Shown in pieces: positions 50,193 to 62,939 of a stretch of 64,000 nt of DNA. Where the stretch lies: NCBI GenBank assembly GCA_900708905.1, contig CAADRB010000041.1, forward strand, positions 1,002,209 through 1,066,208, given 5' to 3'. The first letter of the stretch is position 1, and each line of letters starts with the position of its first letter. Origin of the DNA: Hymenolepis diminuta (lineage: Eukaryota; Platyhelminthes; Cestoda; Cyclophyllidea; Hymenolepididae). The translations under genes were made by a program, and so were the position numbers. The notes beneath the pieces were generated by a model. The model did not search any database and was not told the DNA's origin. It saw only the letters and a list, made by a program, of their open reading frames with translations.

Positions 50193-52457
50193 GTAGGAAA
50201 ATTCATTCTTGTGATTAATCATATTTTTCAGAGGCCGCGCATTTCACAATCATGAAATTTCAACAGAATTTCATTCGATCTTTTTAGAAAATTCGGATGT
50301 TCACGGTCTCTTTGTATCAGCTTTTTTCTCCTTCCTTGGAAGCAGTTTGAATTTGCTCCAAAGTCTCAGTTCACACGCTCAATTCATATAAATTGTTGTA
50401 CGAGCAAAGGCTCTACTCCTTCAGCATTTCTTTTAACTTTAAAGTAAGTTTAAAATAAAATAATATTCTGAATTATAAAATATATTCGGAAATTGAAAAT
50501 GTAATTGCAATTGCTGAAATAAAGCTTCAGAATCGATTTTCCATTATACGTTAATTTATTAATATTGCGATTTTAAAATAACGAGTCCCTCTGTAAATTT
50601 AGTCTTCAGAAAATCATTTGTTATTCTATCCAGCGTTTATTATTTTGCTAGGTTCAAACAATTCTAAGAAAGCAGATATTTAACCTTAATCTTATAATGA
50701 AAATCTCGATTGAGCATCAAGCACAGATGGAGTCTTCGTTCATTCCTCTCAAGTTAAGTTCTTTAAGCTATGTATTTCCTGTCACTCACTATCACGATTT
50801 ATCACATAATCTGCCAAATAAGATAGAAAGAAGGAAGACACAAACGATTAATATAAATGAATGAAATGGTGACGACAAATTTTTCAAAATTAATGGTAAT
50901 ATTTTGTGTTTAAAATATTTTATAAGATATTTTTCTTACTTTAAATGTGACAAAGCATTCAAATTAATTAAAGTGAAATTAATTAAAATGAAATTTTCTT
51001 TTCAAGAGTAAGATTGAAGTGGAAAAAACTATGTAATGTATTAGTTTGAAAAAGTAACTTTATTTGAAATACGAAGAACTAACATATTTTAAAATTGTTA
51101 AATTCTACTTTATTACATATAAGAATTTTCTAACCTATTAGAGTAATAAATGTTGGGTAAAAACATTATACACATTTAAATTAATGGAAGTGAGTTGATA
51201 AAAATTTTCTTTGACAATTATTATAGTATACTCAATAGACTGCATGCTTACTCAATTTAATCAAAATCAGGCCATTTTATGTTCCCATCAAGGATATCAT
51301 TTAAACAATGCTTTCGATATATGGCTGTTTTTGTTCTTAGATGTAAATGTTACCTTGAGCTCAAATTGCTACTATAATGTTCTTCTAATGTTCCGCTTTT
51401 ACCTTTAAATATGATTGAGTGAAAAATTATATTCTTAAATATTCAAAAAGAAAGTTTGTTCAATACAAACTTTTGGCATCGTGTGTTTTGAAAACCAGTA
51501 TAATTTGATCTAAGTTTGGAAGAAATTTCATCTGGGAACTGCAGTTGTTTGATTTATTGAATGGCAACACCATTTTGGTCTTTACAGCCATAGTGTGATG
51601 TGATATTATAACCTAGGACTAGTTTTATATATGATAACACAAATAATTCCCCACTTCAAATTCAATTCTGTCTTTGTTCAATCGCTTTCTTAATTACTTC
51701 CCCTTGACTACCAATTTTGTTCGACCGACTGGAAATTAAAATTCATTCAAATAAATTTGCTCCAAAAATAGCCCAAACTTTAAATTTAGATCCTCATATC
51801 TACTTTACAAATCATGTTCGTTGCCTCAATTTCGCTCCTTTTACACCATCTCTAATGAACTATTAGCTAAAAGGTTTAACTTCTAACTTCTTTAAACGGT
51901 ATAAATTTTAAATTAAAAAGAGAAAATACCGTTTAAAACAGGACGTCAAATGATTAATTCCTACAACATCCGCTATTCGAAGATATTTTTCCAAATAGTA
52001 GTCAAGTATCCGAAAACTCGACAAAAATACAACTCAAAGGGCGGTGTAGATAAGTTCCAAACCGGTGCATGAAACGTACAGTATAGCAATAATTAGCAAA
52101 TGCAATTCTATCTTAATCCATCTTACTTGTGCCAAAGTGACATATTTAAAATTCTTGTTAGATTACTTTGCAGGTTATCATTAATTCTGAATTCTCAAGG
52201 AATACGTATTACATTTATATGAAAGTGGAAATAACTAAATTCCTCATATCTCCAACCGGAATATGGATCATGATTGGGAATACATCGAGTCCATTTACAT
52301 CCATATAAGTAAATAGGGAAAAGAATTTTATCTGCAATGCCTTCCCTATCTTTAATTCTCTAGAATTTCAGTGTTTTAGAATGATGTTGGATATTGGTTT
52401 TGAAGCCAACTGGTTATTATAGTGCATTTGTTCTTCGTTCGCTTAATTATACTCCAG
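50193..52457. other. AT-rich stretch without a recognisable gene
   Basis: No further exon could be assigned downstream of the 50.1-kb block, and no repeat copy was seen before R1 copy 3. Confidence 0.5.
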
Positions 52458-52880
52458 TATTATTATTGTTATTACCTAGAGTAACAAAAAATTAAGCATT
52501 TTAATTTTGGGAAACAAATAAAGTCGATGAACAAAAAGTTCAACGAATAGTAAATAGGAGAGAACCAAAAAGATACTGAGAGCAAAGTCGAGGTATCAAA
52601 GGATCTTGCTCCATTAGATTTTTGGACTTGGGTTCTACAATATTTATCAAATTGACAGCACACGTTCCGAAATTCCAACTTCACAATTCGCCCCCTGGAT
52701 TGTAGTAAATGCTCGTTTACGATATCCGACGCCTGTTGACAGGTTAATTTTAATCTAGAAGGGCCGGTTTTGCTGCTTCATTTTCGACTTTTGTTCAACA
52801 TTCAACAGCTTAAAATTCTACTATAGCCGAGACAGCATAGATAAAAATTTAAAGTTAACAGAGCTTCGTAAGCTGTCATA
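52458..52880 (+). repeat. R1 interspersed repeat, copy 3
   Basis: This is one of the two longest copies. Shared blocks in order: TTATTATTGTTATTACC, GATACTGAGAGCAAAG, GGTATCAAAGGATCTT, TTTTTGGACTTGGG, TACAATATTTA, ACGTTCCGAAATTCCAACTT, ACAATTCG, GTAGTAAATGCT, GGTTAATTTTAA, GAGACAG, ATAAAAATTT and CGTAAGCTG. No terminal inverted repeats, poly-A tail or recognised coding sequence were seen. The class is undetermined. Confidence 0.85.
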
Positions 52881-55573
52881 CTTCAGTGCAAATTAACTCG
52901 CAAACATCACAAATGTAAACTACTGAGCAATTGTAATATCACTTTCTTCAGAGCTACAGAGCAATTAGTTTGTATAAGCTGAAATTTTCAGAATGCAAGG
53001 TGCATTCGATTTCCATAATTAAGATGATCATTACTCAATTCAAGATAATATTGCATCTGATAAGGCAGAAGAACCAAATATATTTTCTCTTATTCTTTAA
53101 GATAAAATGATAAGACAATTTTCTAACTTCATGGTTTCGAAGAAAATTCCATTTTACTGAACGACCTGGAAAACCAAACTCATTAACTATTTCTGCTTGT
53201 TTGAATATCTTGTTGAAAAATGAAATCGTGTTTCCTCAATTTTTTTTAAACGGGTTTTTAGTCCAGTTTCAGAAATATGTCAGACCGATTAGGAACATTT
53301 CAGGCAAAAGGAGTTTCGAGGGAGTTATTTATATGCCTTCTCCTTATTCACTATTATAACTTTAAAAAACTGTTCTATCATTACGAAATAAAATATATTT
53401 CATGAAAATAATCATGCTTCTGGTCGGCTCATCCTGTCTGAAATTTGAAGCAGACAAGGCACATCCTAAGAAATGTCACTTTTTAAGTGGAGGTTGAAAA
53501 AAGGCTTATGTATTTTAAATAAGCTTTTAAAAAGTGTCACAAAGTTGAAGTCTAGATAAATAAGATTGCACCCTACCTTGGTTAAATACATCAAGAACAA
53601 TCGTAAGTGGGCGTTTGGCCTATTTGTAATTGTTTTGGGGAAATTAAAGAGACTTATCTGATCAGATATGCATTAGGATCGCTATTCATTGAAATAGATG
53701 ACTCCTCAAGAAAAACGGAATTTAGATAAATCAATAATTTATCATTAATTTGTCTGACTGTTTTGCTATTTAAGGGAAATTCTTTGCAAAATGTACCGAA
53801 TTATGTAAGTAAGAAGGGCCTTTGTATAAAAACTTTATAAGAAATTAAAACCAAAATAATCGTTATAGAAAAATATATTAAAAAATATTGTTATGGAACT
53901 TCACAATCATAACCTCAAAACGGCTAAGCAACATCCATATATAGTAAATGTGTAAAAATCAGTTTAGACACTTCTGATGACATTTAGGCTAGAAATATTA
54001 ATATATCATTTGAAAACGTCCTAACTGCTCACCTTCCTGTTATCTACTTTTAATTGCAGTAATGAACATTTCATTGAAGAAAATTAGCCATATTGAAAAC
54101 TTGATATAATCGTTGCATATAATGATGAACTAAAATGTGAAAAGATCGATTTTGCTGGAAAATTCTCCTTCTTTATGGTGATAGACAACAAATAAGTCCA
54201 ATATGGATGACTCTGGACCAAATTAACTTTTTTAACTTGAACAGGTACCAAACGATAACAATAATAATGCCTAGAGAATATCGGATCCCATAATTTGATT
54301 CATTAAAAATTTATTTTTAAGTTTATTTTGTACCGATTATGAGTTTGCATTTATTAGTTTGATTGACTTGTATCGCAGATTAATTTTATTTAATAAATTG
54401 AAAATGTTTACATAAATACGTTGGAATATATTTAATATTCTTGAAAAGTAAGTTCTCGAAGTTTTTTTATATCATCCACATGGGAATGCAAAAAACGTTA
54501 TATTTTTAATCATAGGGGATAAGTGATTTGGATCTAAGGCGTTCTGAATTCATCAAATTGTTCGAATTTTACTTAATGGGAATAGTTCACCAGTTCATGT
54601 TTCAAGATTCATATTTCTTAATTCGATCTTTAGGTTTCCGAATGAATTTACATATCGGCGTATTGGTCGAAATGAGTAATGCGTCATTATAACTTGAGTA
54701 ATTTTTCTCTTCTAGCGACTAAGAGTGGGTAATTCATACCAAACAAAATATTTTATAAATGTGATTAAAAATGAAAAAAAGGATAGCATTTTGCTCTTCA
54801 TAAAAAATTTTCTAGCAATAATTATTTGAAAAGGCAAGGAAAAGTCACTTTGTCTGAAATTAATGAAAATTGACGTTGTTCATTATGGAAAATCACTTAC
54901 TTTCATTTCATCAAAACTGACGTTTTCATAATATTATGCATAACGTTTTAATAATGCCTGCATTTTAAATAAGTTCATTTTATGGGATAATGATTAATAG
55001 CAAACGAGGTTAGATTCATAATGTGATCATTGCTACGCAGTTGCAGCACTAAAATGTACCGAAATTAAAAACACCTAATTAATCAAATCGTTTCGCATTC
55101 AAGTAGCATTAATGCACTGCAAATGCACTGCATATAATCATAACACCATCATTTTGCAAATAGGTGATAGCAATTCCCTTTCAAATATTAAAAAAGTACA
55201 ACCGTGATGAAAAATTATTTTGTAGTCAGTACATAATCTGGGAATTTGTGATACTTATCTATAATTCCATATGATCAAGCACATTAGAACGTAGACTTAT
55301 CTTCTGCAAATTTAAATCTACATTGGCGTATATTCATCAAACAGATAGTTTTTATTAAGTTATTTGAATTTAGAAATAATATGAGGTGTAGAAGTACTTA
55401 AAGTTTTGATTAATATTTCATTATCGTAAATAGATAAACAAGTAACATTAGTACATCGATAATTATTGCCTTCACGACATTTTTGAACTCATAATAGAAG
55501 ACCTCGATCATTAAAGTGGGTACTGGGTTTTTAAAGTGAAGTTTGCGGAATATTAAAGAAGTATTCTGCTAAC
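52881..55573. other. AT-rich stretch without a recognisable gene
   Basis: Only short frames on both strands and no recognised repeats. Confidence 0.55.
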
Positions 55574-55912
55574 ATGTACTGTATATTTGTTTATCTCCTA
55601 GCAATTATTTATAATACCCATTCCTTCGTGTCAAATAATACAAATTTCCAGAATGGGAAACGTGTTCCATATGGTACTTACACAGACGCTGTCTTTTTGT
55701 TACATACATTTATTTACTCATTATTATTAATGTGTATTACAATAATTTGTATTTGTTTAGGCAAACGCATCTCTTATCCAATGCACAGAACAGAATGTAA
55801 CAAGAATATGACAGCTTTGATTAAAAATGTATTTTGTGGAATATCTGCAGAAGGAACGACAAATGAGCATATTTGGCCACCTCAAAACTCTGTAAAATGG
55901 AAAACTAGATGA
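55574..55912 (+). CDS. possible small single-pass membrane protein ORF
   Basis: An ATG frame (AACATGT, A at -3) encodes 112 residues. The start MYCIFVYLLAIIYNTHSFVS resembles a signal peptide. A short polar segment with an NNT glycosylation sequon follows, then a hydrophobic span at about residues 40-62 (AVFLLHTFIYSLLLMCITII), a KR stop-transfer pair, and a Cys-containing polar tail ending WPPQNSVKWKTR. This ordered architecture is more gene-like than other ORFs of the window. T-rich DNA, however, makes hydrophobic peptides by chance, and frames of this length are expected about twice. TTTCCAG and TTGTTTAG acceptor-like sites inside could indicate splicing. No family is recognised. Confidence 0.25.
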   Translation: MYCIFVYLLAIIYNTHSFVSNNTNFQNGKRVPYGTYTDAVFLLHTFIYSLLLMCITIICICLGKRISYPMHRTECNKNMTALIKNVFCGISAEGTTNEHIWPPQNSVKWKTR

Positions 55913-56825
55913 ATAACCCTGTTTGCGGAAAAAGGAGAATACAGTTGTACTGTAATCGGTGAAAACCTTGCATTAAGCATGAAGAAGATCGAATTTCATA
56001 AATACGGACAGTGAGTATATGATATGCCCCATTCCCAGGAATCCGTCGCTTTATGGACAATGCTTATCATTTCAGTAGCGATATTTTCAAATGGATATTG
56101 AAATCACCTTTGAAACCAAATTCTATATAGTACTTGTATCAGCATTTATTTTTCATCAAAATTACCTACGTGCAGATATGTTTTACGAAAAAGATTCACT
56201 GGGGAATGCCCTCTTTGAGAATTTTGGAGAAATACTTTGTGAATGCACCTTTATATTAAAAATTTAGAATATTTTGGGTTTTTAATAAAGGTAATGGAAA
56301 AAGACATTTATTTAGGTCTATAAAATATCGTAATTGTTATATAAGTGCTTGTTATGCAATTTTCCACAATCCTTTCTTTCAGCATTTCGTATGTTAATTT
56401 AGGATTTAAATTAATATTAAAATACTGAGCGTATTAATAATAATACTTATTATTTTCAAACCATTTTAAAAAGCTGAAGAATACAACTTATTTATTTTTT
56501 CAAATCTAAATTTTTACATTCATTTTCCACACTGTTTAAACAAGAAATCATTTCATTACCTAGACATGTTAATATTATAAGTGAAATGTTCTTGTTACAA
56601 ATGGATAATTTAATTCTAATTTTCTTTCCGTTTATTTTTTATGCCATGTCATCTCTATACTCTGAAGTTTGGCAAACTATTTTATTTGTCTATTCTTATT
56701 TGTTTCATATTAGTTCATTTTGCGTGAAACCAATATTCCAATGTGCTTAGGATTTGTTTGGAAGCTGATCCTGGAATTATCTTATCATCTCCGGTTTTTT
56801 TGTATAAATAACAATTGTTTTTTGT
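55913..56825. other. AT-rich stretch without a recognisable gene
   Basis: No open frames of note. Nothing resembling a further exon of the upstream ORF was identified. Confidence 0.55.
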
Positions 56826-56925
56826 GTGCTAGTGGAGCGGTGGTCAACAAGCAAGTACCCCAAATCAGTGGTTACGATGCTCATTGGTGCACATTCAGTG
56901 ATGTGAACAACCAGACGTACGTATT
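56826..56925 (+). repeat. tRNA-derived SINE-like fragment, copy C
   Basis: Plus-strand GAGCGGTGGTCAACAAGCAA is followed by AGTGGTTACGATGCTCATTG and GTGCACATTCAGTGATGTGA. It aligns along about 95 bases with the reverse complement of copy B (AGCGGTGGTCAA, GAT.CTCAT.GGTGCACAT.C, TG.AATGTG-like). It is in the opposite orientation to copies A and B, as expected for independent insertions. The A-box and B-box are decayed. A 77-codon ORF overlaps it and is not called. Confidence 0.6.
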
Positions 56926-59900
56926 AATCATGGTTAGCAAAAAGGTAGTGTGAAGCGAGTTTCCCAAAAAGTGGTTCCAAGATACCTTCATTTTATACAA
57001 ATCAAATGGCGCCAACACTTCATTTAATGGATTTTGGACGTTATACTTTTTCACACCACATGATCGCGTAATCTTCCTAAAACTTATGACACCTGGTTTA
57101 AATCCAATGTAAATCTAATTCTTGATGTTTTCTGTCGATGGCACCATTAGTCAAGAGTAATTATCAAAGTATCAACATGTTCAAATGATTTCGCGGTTAA
57201 ATTTGTGAGTTTTACAAAATCTTCAAATATGTCTCGATATGATAAAAACTTGGTAATCAATAGTCGAAGATACTAAAAAACGTAGTTGTTGGTTGGTAGA
57301 TAGTGATATCTAATGAAATAACTCTGAACAACTTGTATTCAGCATACCGAGACGAAAACAAATTCTGGGTATATGTGTTTTTCTGAGGTGAAGATTCGCG
57401 TTTTTCTGTATAAAATTAAAGGCATTCTCATTTAAAGGGCGTAACAGCTTAAAATTCTCCTTCTTCTCCAGTGATTCACATATTTTGAAGACACTGAAAT
57501 TTAAGCGGTTCAAATAGTTTAGTTTGATTTGTTCTTAAAATTCGATTATTTTGTTTATAAAAAGGGAAATGTTGTGTTCGAAAAATGTGTAATTTGAAAA
57601 TTAAAAAGGACAAAGTTTGTTTAATTTGTAACATACGCAAATCCTATTTCAAGCTAATGATATCTAGGCACCCAGAGTTTGGCCGCATGATAAGCTCTCT
57701 TTGATACACAGCGATCTGAGTATGGCTGAATTTTCTTGGTCAAGTGTATCTCATTTAGCAGATTAACGCCAAAAATGTTCTATCCAAGTTTTGGCTTGGC
57801 TTTTCTAATGAATAATTATACCAACTGGCTATTCTACAGCAGCAAATATTGAAAATTTGCTTTTTCCCAATTTTATACAATACTGTATTAAATAAACTTA
57901 TTTGCGCAATGGATGAATATCAATCGCAAATAAATGTATCCTACCTTTCTTCGAAAATCTGACCTTTGCACAAATGCCCATTTTACGGTTCTCTGAGCTC
58001 ATATTCGGCTGTAAAACAGGACTCCCAATATGTAAAGATTTTGAGAACAACGACACGTCCGACCCTGTGCAAATTTAAAACTTTTACTTTTAGATATAAA
58101 ATGCTTAATATTTTTACATTATATTACTCTCCTATGGATAAAATATCCTTCAGTCTGCAGTCATTTAACTATTCCGTTTAATTTAGCTTTTCGTCACTTT
58201 CGTTGGCAGGATAACAAAATTTACCCTAAACCGCCGCATATTGCTTATCAAACTTTATTTAAAATGAATCAATTATTTTTTGAAATTTTTAATTATATTT
58301 ACTAAAAATCATCGTATTTTTATTACAAAGATTAAAAATGTTCCTTTATTGTAACTGAAATATACTAATACGATAAACTGCCATTTGAGGTACTCACTTA
58401 TCTGCCTACTTTTGATTTACTGTAGAGATAGAAGTTTAGTGGGAATTATTGGGAAATATTCCATATTATTCTGTATTGCTCAATTTCTCTACATTAAGCT
58501 ACAACTACTCAGACCCAAGGAGAAAAGAGAAGACTGATAGCTCGTTCGATAGTTCTTCTATAAAGAAAATAATTTTGTTTATAAAGATTCGAATATTCGG
58601 TAAATGGTTAACCTCTTGGTTAACGTATAAATGCGGTGATAGGTGCTTCCGGCGAAGGGTCAATTCAATAATTGATAATTCAGTACACGAGAGATGAAGC
58701 TTGTGAGTTTCACTTATCATAGACTGAATCTGTAGACATGAAATGAATGAAGTGTACTTAAAAATGCCTTCTATTTACTTAAATGTTCTCAATCGCCGTT
58801 GAGAAATCTGAACCTTTTAGATCATCTCGCTGGAAACGTTGGAAGATGAAAAAATTCGTCATCGATACATTTTTCAATCACGGCCACTTCAATCGTTTTG
58901 CTATCGTCAAACTGGGCGTGATTACCAGGACTTTTCTAATCATTTTGAACGACAATTCGGATTTGTTAAGTACACAGTACCGCTGTTCTGCTAACCCCAT
59001 TGTTAATCCTTTTAGAGCTAAGACTAACAGCTTTCAGCTACGGCTGATGCAATGAATATCGCAAACAACAGGCAACCACAGTTTTCAAAGTAGAAAGCCA
59101 ATAGTTGAGAGCAAACCAAATTATATCGTGCATCGACGATGAAAGTCGAAATACAGAAAGAATGTGTAAGAATAGAAGCTCACTAACAAAACAAGGCAAG
59201 GAAAAGCAGGCGGATATAATATGAACGTGAGAATCAAAAGTTTGTAACTCTAGTTTTTGTAACCGACTTTCCCCTGGTGTTGACGAGCGAAAAATCAAGT
59301 TATCATGAATGAAGCAAGTACGAATAGTTAATCAATATTCTAAGAAAAATTAATTTACCTCGGCATAAACACTAACGTATGTAAATTTTTTAATAAATAC
59401 AGTTTGCTGTGCTTAAAATGCCCTTTTTAGCCTCATCTATCTGAAAATAGTTGAGAAAATTCATCCAAACTGACTGCTCAATTCTACAATTAATTAATAT
59501 CAAGGACTTGAACTCGCCTAGATACCCAGGGATTAAATCTTGAGAATTGAGATTCACAACATATGCATATTACAAGATGAACTATACTCACTACTAAAAA
59601 GTGCTCTCAGAATTCAGATAAATTAAATTCATGGCTCTTGCTTCATTTCTTACTTGGCTATTTTGCTTTTCGTGTGTTCAAATGCCATTTCTTATCTAAA
59701 ACCTGCAGTTTTTACATTGCCATTGAAAATAATACAATAATCTGCCTAAGATCGTAAAGACCAACCGTTTGAGATACCTACTAGCGACGTCAAGAAAAGT
59801 ACGAAGCTAATGGGAACATTTAAGGCTTGATTGCAATAGACGTGCCCAGTTGAGAATAACGCTTGAGCATCTGTTAACACTTCGAGTTAGCTGTCGTTTG

Positions 59901-60429
59901 CAATTCCACTATCGGGCCAATCGTTTTCACAAGAACGGTACAAGTAGAAAAATCCCTCTAAAAATAGCATTTGTGTAGCTATACTTGTTTTTACGTAAAT
60001 CCAAACCTTGAATGGGACGTTTAAATTAACTGAATTGGCACGAATTTATATTTGGCGAGCAGTTACTTGATGGTGTTAGACATGGATGAGATTTTATTTT
60101 ACAAATATTTTAGGTAATAATTATTTTTAAAAAAGAAGAAAATCATTTAATCTTTTTTACGAGTTACTAACCATGAGAGGATACAATTAAATTGCACTGA
60201 AATGAAGAGAAATGTTCGACTTCGTTAACTTGGCAACAAGCTCTAAATATAGCTGATATGAAAACGTCCAGAGATCTATGATTCCAATCATGACATTTAA
60301 ACTTTGGATCATTATTACTTTATACGATGAAGAAGGACCCTAGATGTTCTAACTTCATTACCCACTTCCACTCAATCCTCCTTCTCGTTTTATCCCTTAT
60401 TGAACTACTCCGTGTTCGGACGTGTTCTC
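56926..60429. other. AT-rich stretch without a recognisable gene
   Basis: Frames of 60-90 codons (58449, 58505 minus, 58783, 59038 minus) overlap on both strands around 58.4-59.3 kb, where composition is a little more balanced. None has a recognised domain. Confidence 0.5.
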
Positions 60430-60850
60430 ATTATTATTATTACCCACAATAATAGAGAAATAATTTTCCGTCATTAATTGTGAGAAGCAACTGAAATTTA
60501 TGAGCAGGAAATTTAATAAATTTAATAAAAATTTAATAAACAGAAGGGATCAAAAAATACTGAGAACAACATCAAGGTATAGAGAGTCTTCATTTTATTC
60601 CCGGACTTGGGTTATACAATATTTACTAAATGGGTAATTCACGTTCCGAAATTCCAACTTTACAATTCGTCCCCTCTGATTGAAGTAAAGGCTTGTCTAC
60701 GATGTACAGTCCTTTTTGACCAGTTAATTTTAAATGAAGGGTCAAATTACCGCCTCAATATGTTCTTACATGCAGTTCATCAAATTGAAGTTTTAAAATT
60801 GCAAGGGTGAGACAGATAAAAATTTTGAGTTAGAAAGCTCCGTAAGCTGA
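60430..60850 (+). repeat. R1 interspersed repeat, copy 4
   Basis: It aligns with copy 3 over its length: TTATTATTATTACCC, ATACTGAGAACAAC, AAGGTAT, CCGGACTTGGG, TACAATATTTACTAAATGG, CACGTTCCGAAATTCCAACT, TTACAATTCGTCCCCT, AGTAAAGGCTTGTCTACGAT, CAGTTAATTTTAAAT, GAGACAGATAAAAATTT and CCGTAAGCTGA. Upstream, an AATTTAATAA-type word is tandemly repeated about four times (60508-60540), an expansion not seen in copy 3. A 67-codon ORF spans the copy, but the matching frame is closed in copy 3. Confidence 0.85.
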
Positions 60851-62435
60851 GTATTCACATAATTTAAGCTTTTAAAAATCGTTTTCCTCATCACTGATAT
60901 TAGAAAATTATTTTAAAGCGAGTTATTCATGACAACCTGATTGATTGATAATCATACGGTAAGTTCAAACAAATCCATCAATTTCTGTACGTTTAATTTA
61001 TGGGTAACTATCCACAAAAAATTCTTCTGATTCACTTTGTTTATTGTAAAATTTTTTTCTCGAAACCTTTCATTTCCGACGGTATTTGTGTGTGCTAGCA
61101 TTCCGCCTAAAAGTGCTTCTAAATACACGACACGAATCTGGCAGAAATTAAGCCAAAAATAACACGCAGTAACTGATGAAAGATCAAATAACATTTACTA
61201 TTTTGTCATGTTTTAATGCCTGATAATTTCAAACAAATATTTTAGAAGCAAGGGGAGAGGGAGGTGATCTGTTTTGTGGCATCTTGAAGAATGTTATGGA
61301 CTTATTTTTTATTGAAGGAGTTGGCCTATGTTTGATAAATAGTTTAATGGGCAAAAATAAATCCACTTGCTTTCCGGTAAATATTCTAAAATGGTGCAGA
61401 AATACTTACCTAGCCAATGGTCTTATTTATTTGTGGTCGCTGTATGCCGTGTTTTTTTGTATTAAATCTTATAATCATTTCATTTATCGGGGTTGGAATA
61501 AGATTTCTTTCTTTTTTTGGATATCATACATATTCAAAAGATTTAAAATTCGGCTTTACCAACATGCTACTGTCACCACTTTTTCACCATTTATTTGCTT
61601 AATCCACCCTGCTGTTCCAAACACTTGAGGAAATCCAATACAAACATGTAATGTTTTCTCTAATTTTAACCCTAAGTATCTATAAAGATGCAAAGATTGC
61701 GTATAATATATTTTACTTTATTAATTAAATAGACGTCTCGAATTTGTATTCTCTGTAGAAAGAATCTATTGTTAAATCTTCATAAAATTCAACCATGATC
61801 CGTTTCCTTCAGTAAATTGAAAGGCATTTTTCTACTTCTAGGCAATTTAAAGCAGTAATGTTTGTTATCTGTTCTATTTGATTTACTGTATGTGAAATGA
61901 TGCTTCATTAAAACCCAGATTATGTTTCATTCACATCCATTGGATGGTACATGTTGTCTGATTTGATATACACTTTAAATAGGTCATTTAAACCTCAAAT
62001 TTAATAAAATCGCTTAAAATTAAGCAAGTGTGTATTTTGTAATTTGAATCTTATTTGAAGCGCCGAAGTTGGACTAACCGATACACATCTAAGCATCACG
62101 AAAATGGACTTTTTTCACTTTCTGATTTGCATTTATTATTTTTCATTAAAAATACTCAAAAAGTCAGCTCTTAAATGTAAAAAATCAGAAAGAATGTCAC
62201 TTTTCCGCTTAAAGGAAAGATAAGAAATACGGGGTATATAATTTAATTATACTTATTGTCAGATAAGCTACAATTCTTGAGCAAGAAGCTGACATGTTAA
62301 CAGCTTATCTAAAATAATATTTCTCATTTTTTTTAAAATTTAATTGTTAATCGTCCAAACTAAAATATAACTGTGTAATATTTTTTATCAAAGGAGAAAT
62401 ATATGAATAACGTGAAATAACTCTCACTTTGTTAA
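60851..62435. other. AT-rich stretch without a recognisable gene
   Basis: A 114-codon plus frame at 61284-61628 starts at a non-ATG codon and is hydrophobic from T-rich codons. It is within chance length and is not called. Confidence 0.5.
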
Positions 62436-62621
62436 ATACTTTGCTGCGGTTTGAGTAAGGGGCTAACAGCAATCGTGAAACGGAAGACCAAGAGTTGGTT
62501 AGACCAAGACGTATTGAAGGAAGGTCAGCAGAGACTTCCAGAGGGTACGGGAGACTTGAGGACGTGGAGAGATTTATCCCTCAACTTATATGGTAAACGA
62601 ATTCTGAAAATTAGCAACTAA
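62436..62621 (+). pseudogene. possible retroelement C-terminal fragment
   Basis: A 61-codon plus frame contains AIVKRKTKSWLDQDVLKEGQ, then GDLRTWRDLSLNLYGKR. The pattern KRKTKSWLD...RTWRDLS resembles the tail of many non-LTR reverse transcriptase proteins, where a basic KSWLD-type motif precedes a conserved W-R segment. A second frame across the same DNA is also open (VRPRRIEGRSAETSRGYGRL), and the local sequence is less AT-rich than its flanks. The similarity is from memory of the family pattern, is short and could be accidental. Confidence 0.2.
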
Positions 62622-62939
62622 CAAAAGAAAATCAAATAAGAACTAACCTCTATAGTATAACGATTATTCTTCCATACCGATGAAAGCCATAGCTTCAATA
62701 TTTTGATGTTCGAATAAATGTAGAGACTAATGTCTGAAATTCATAACAGACACAATAGCAGCTTTAGGATAAAATAATGTCAAGATGCCATAACAATCCC
62801 CTAATATAATCAATTCTGAACACCGTAGATATGAACGTGCCTGAATTAAGCCAAAATGATAACTCTTCACTCAATTTCGAATATGTTAGTTTCATGCATT
62901 TATCCATCTAAATGTTTTTAATTCTCTAGCACGTATTAT
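62622..62939. other. AT-rich stretch, nothing recognised
   Basis: Short spacer between the retroelement-like fragment and the right-hand composition island. All frames are closed. Confidence 0.55.

Noticed and set aside
56981..57000. Homeobox-like KWFQ word
   Set aside because: AAGTGGTTCCAAGA gives KWFQD but no surrounding homeodomain residues, and the frame closes at once.
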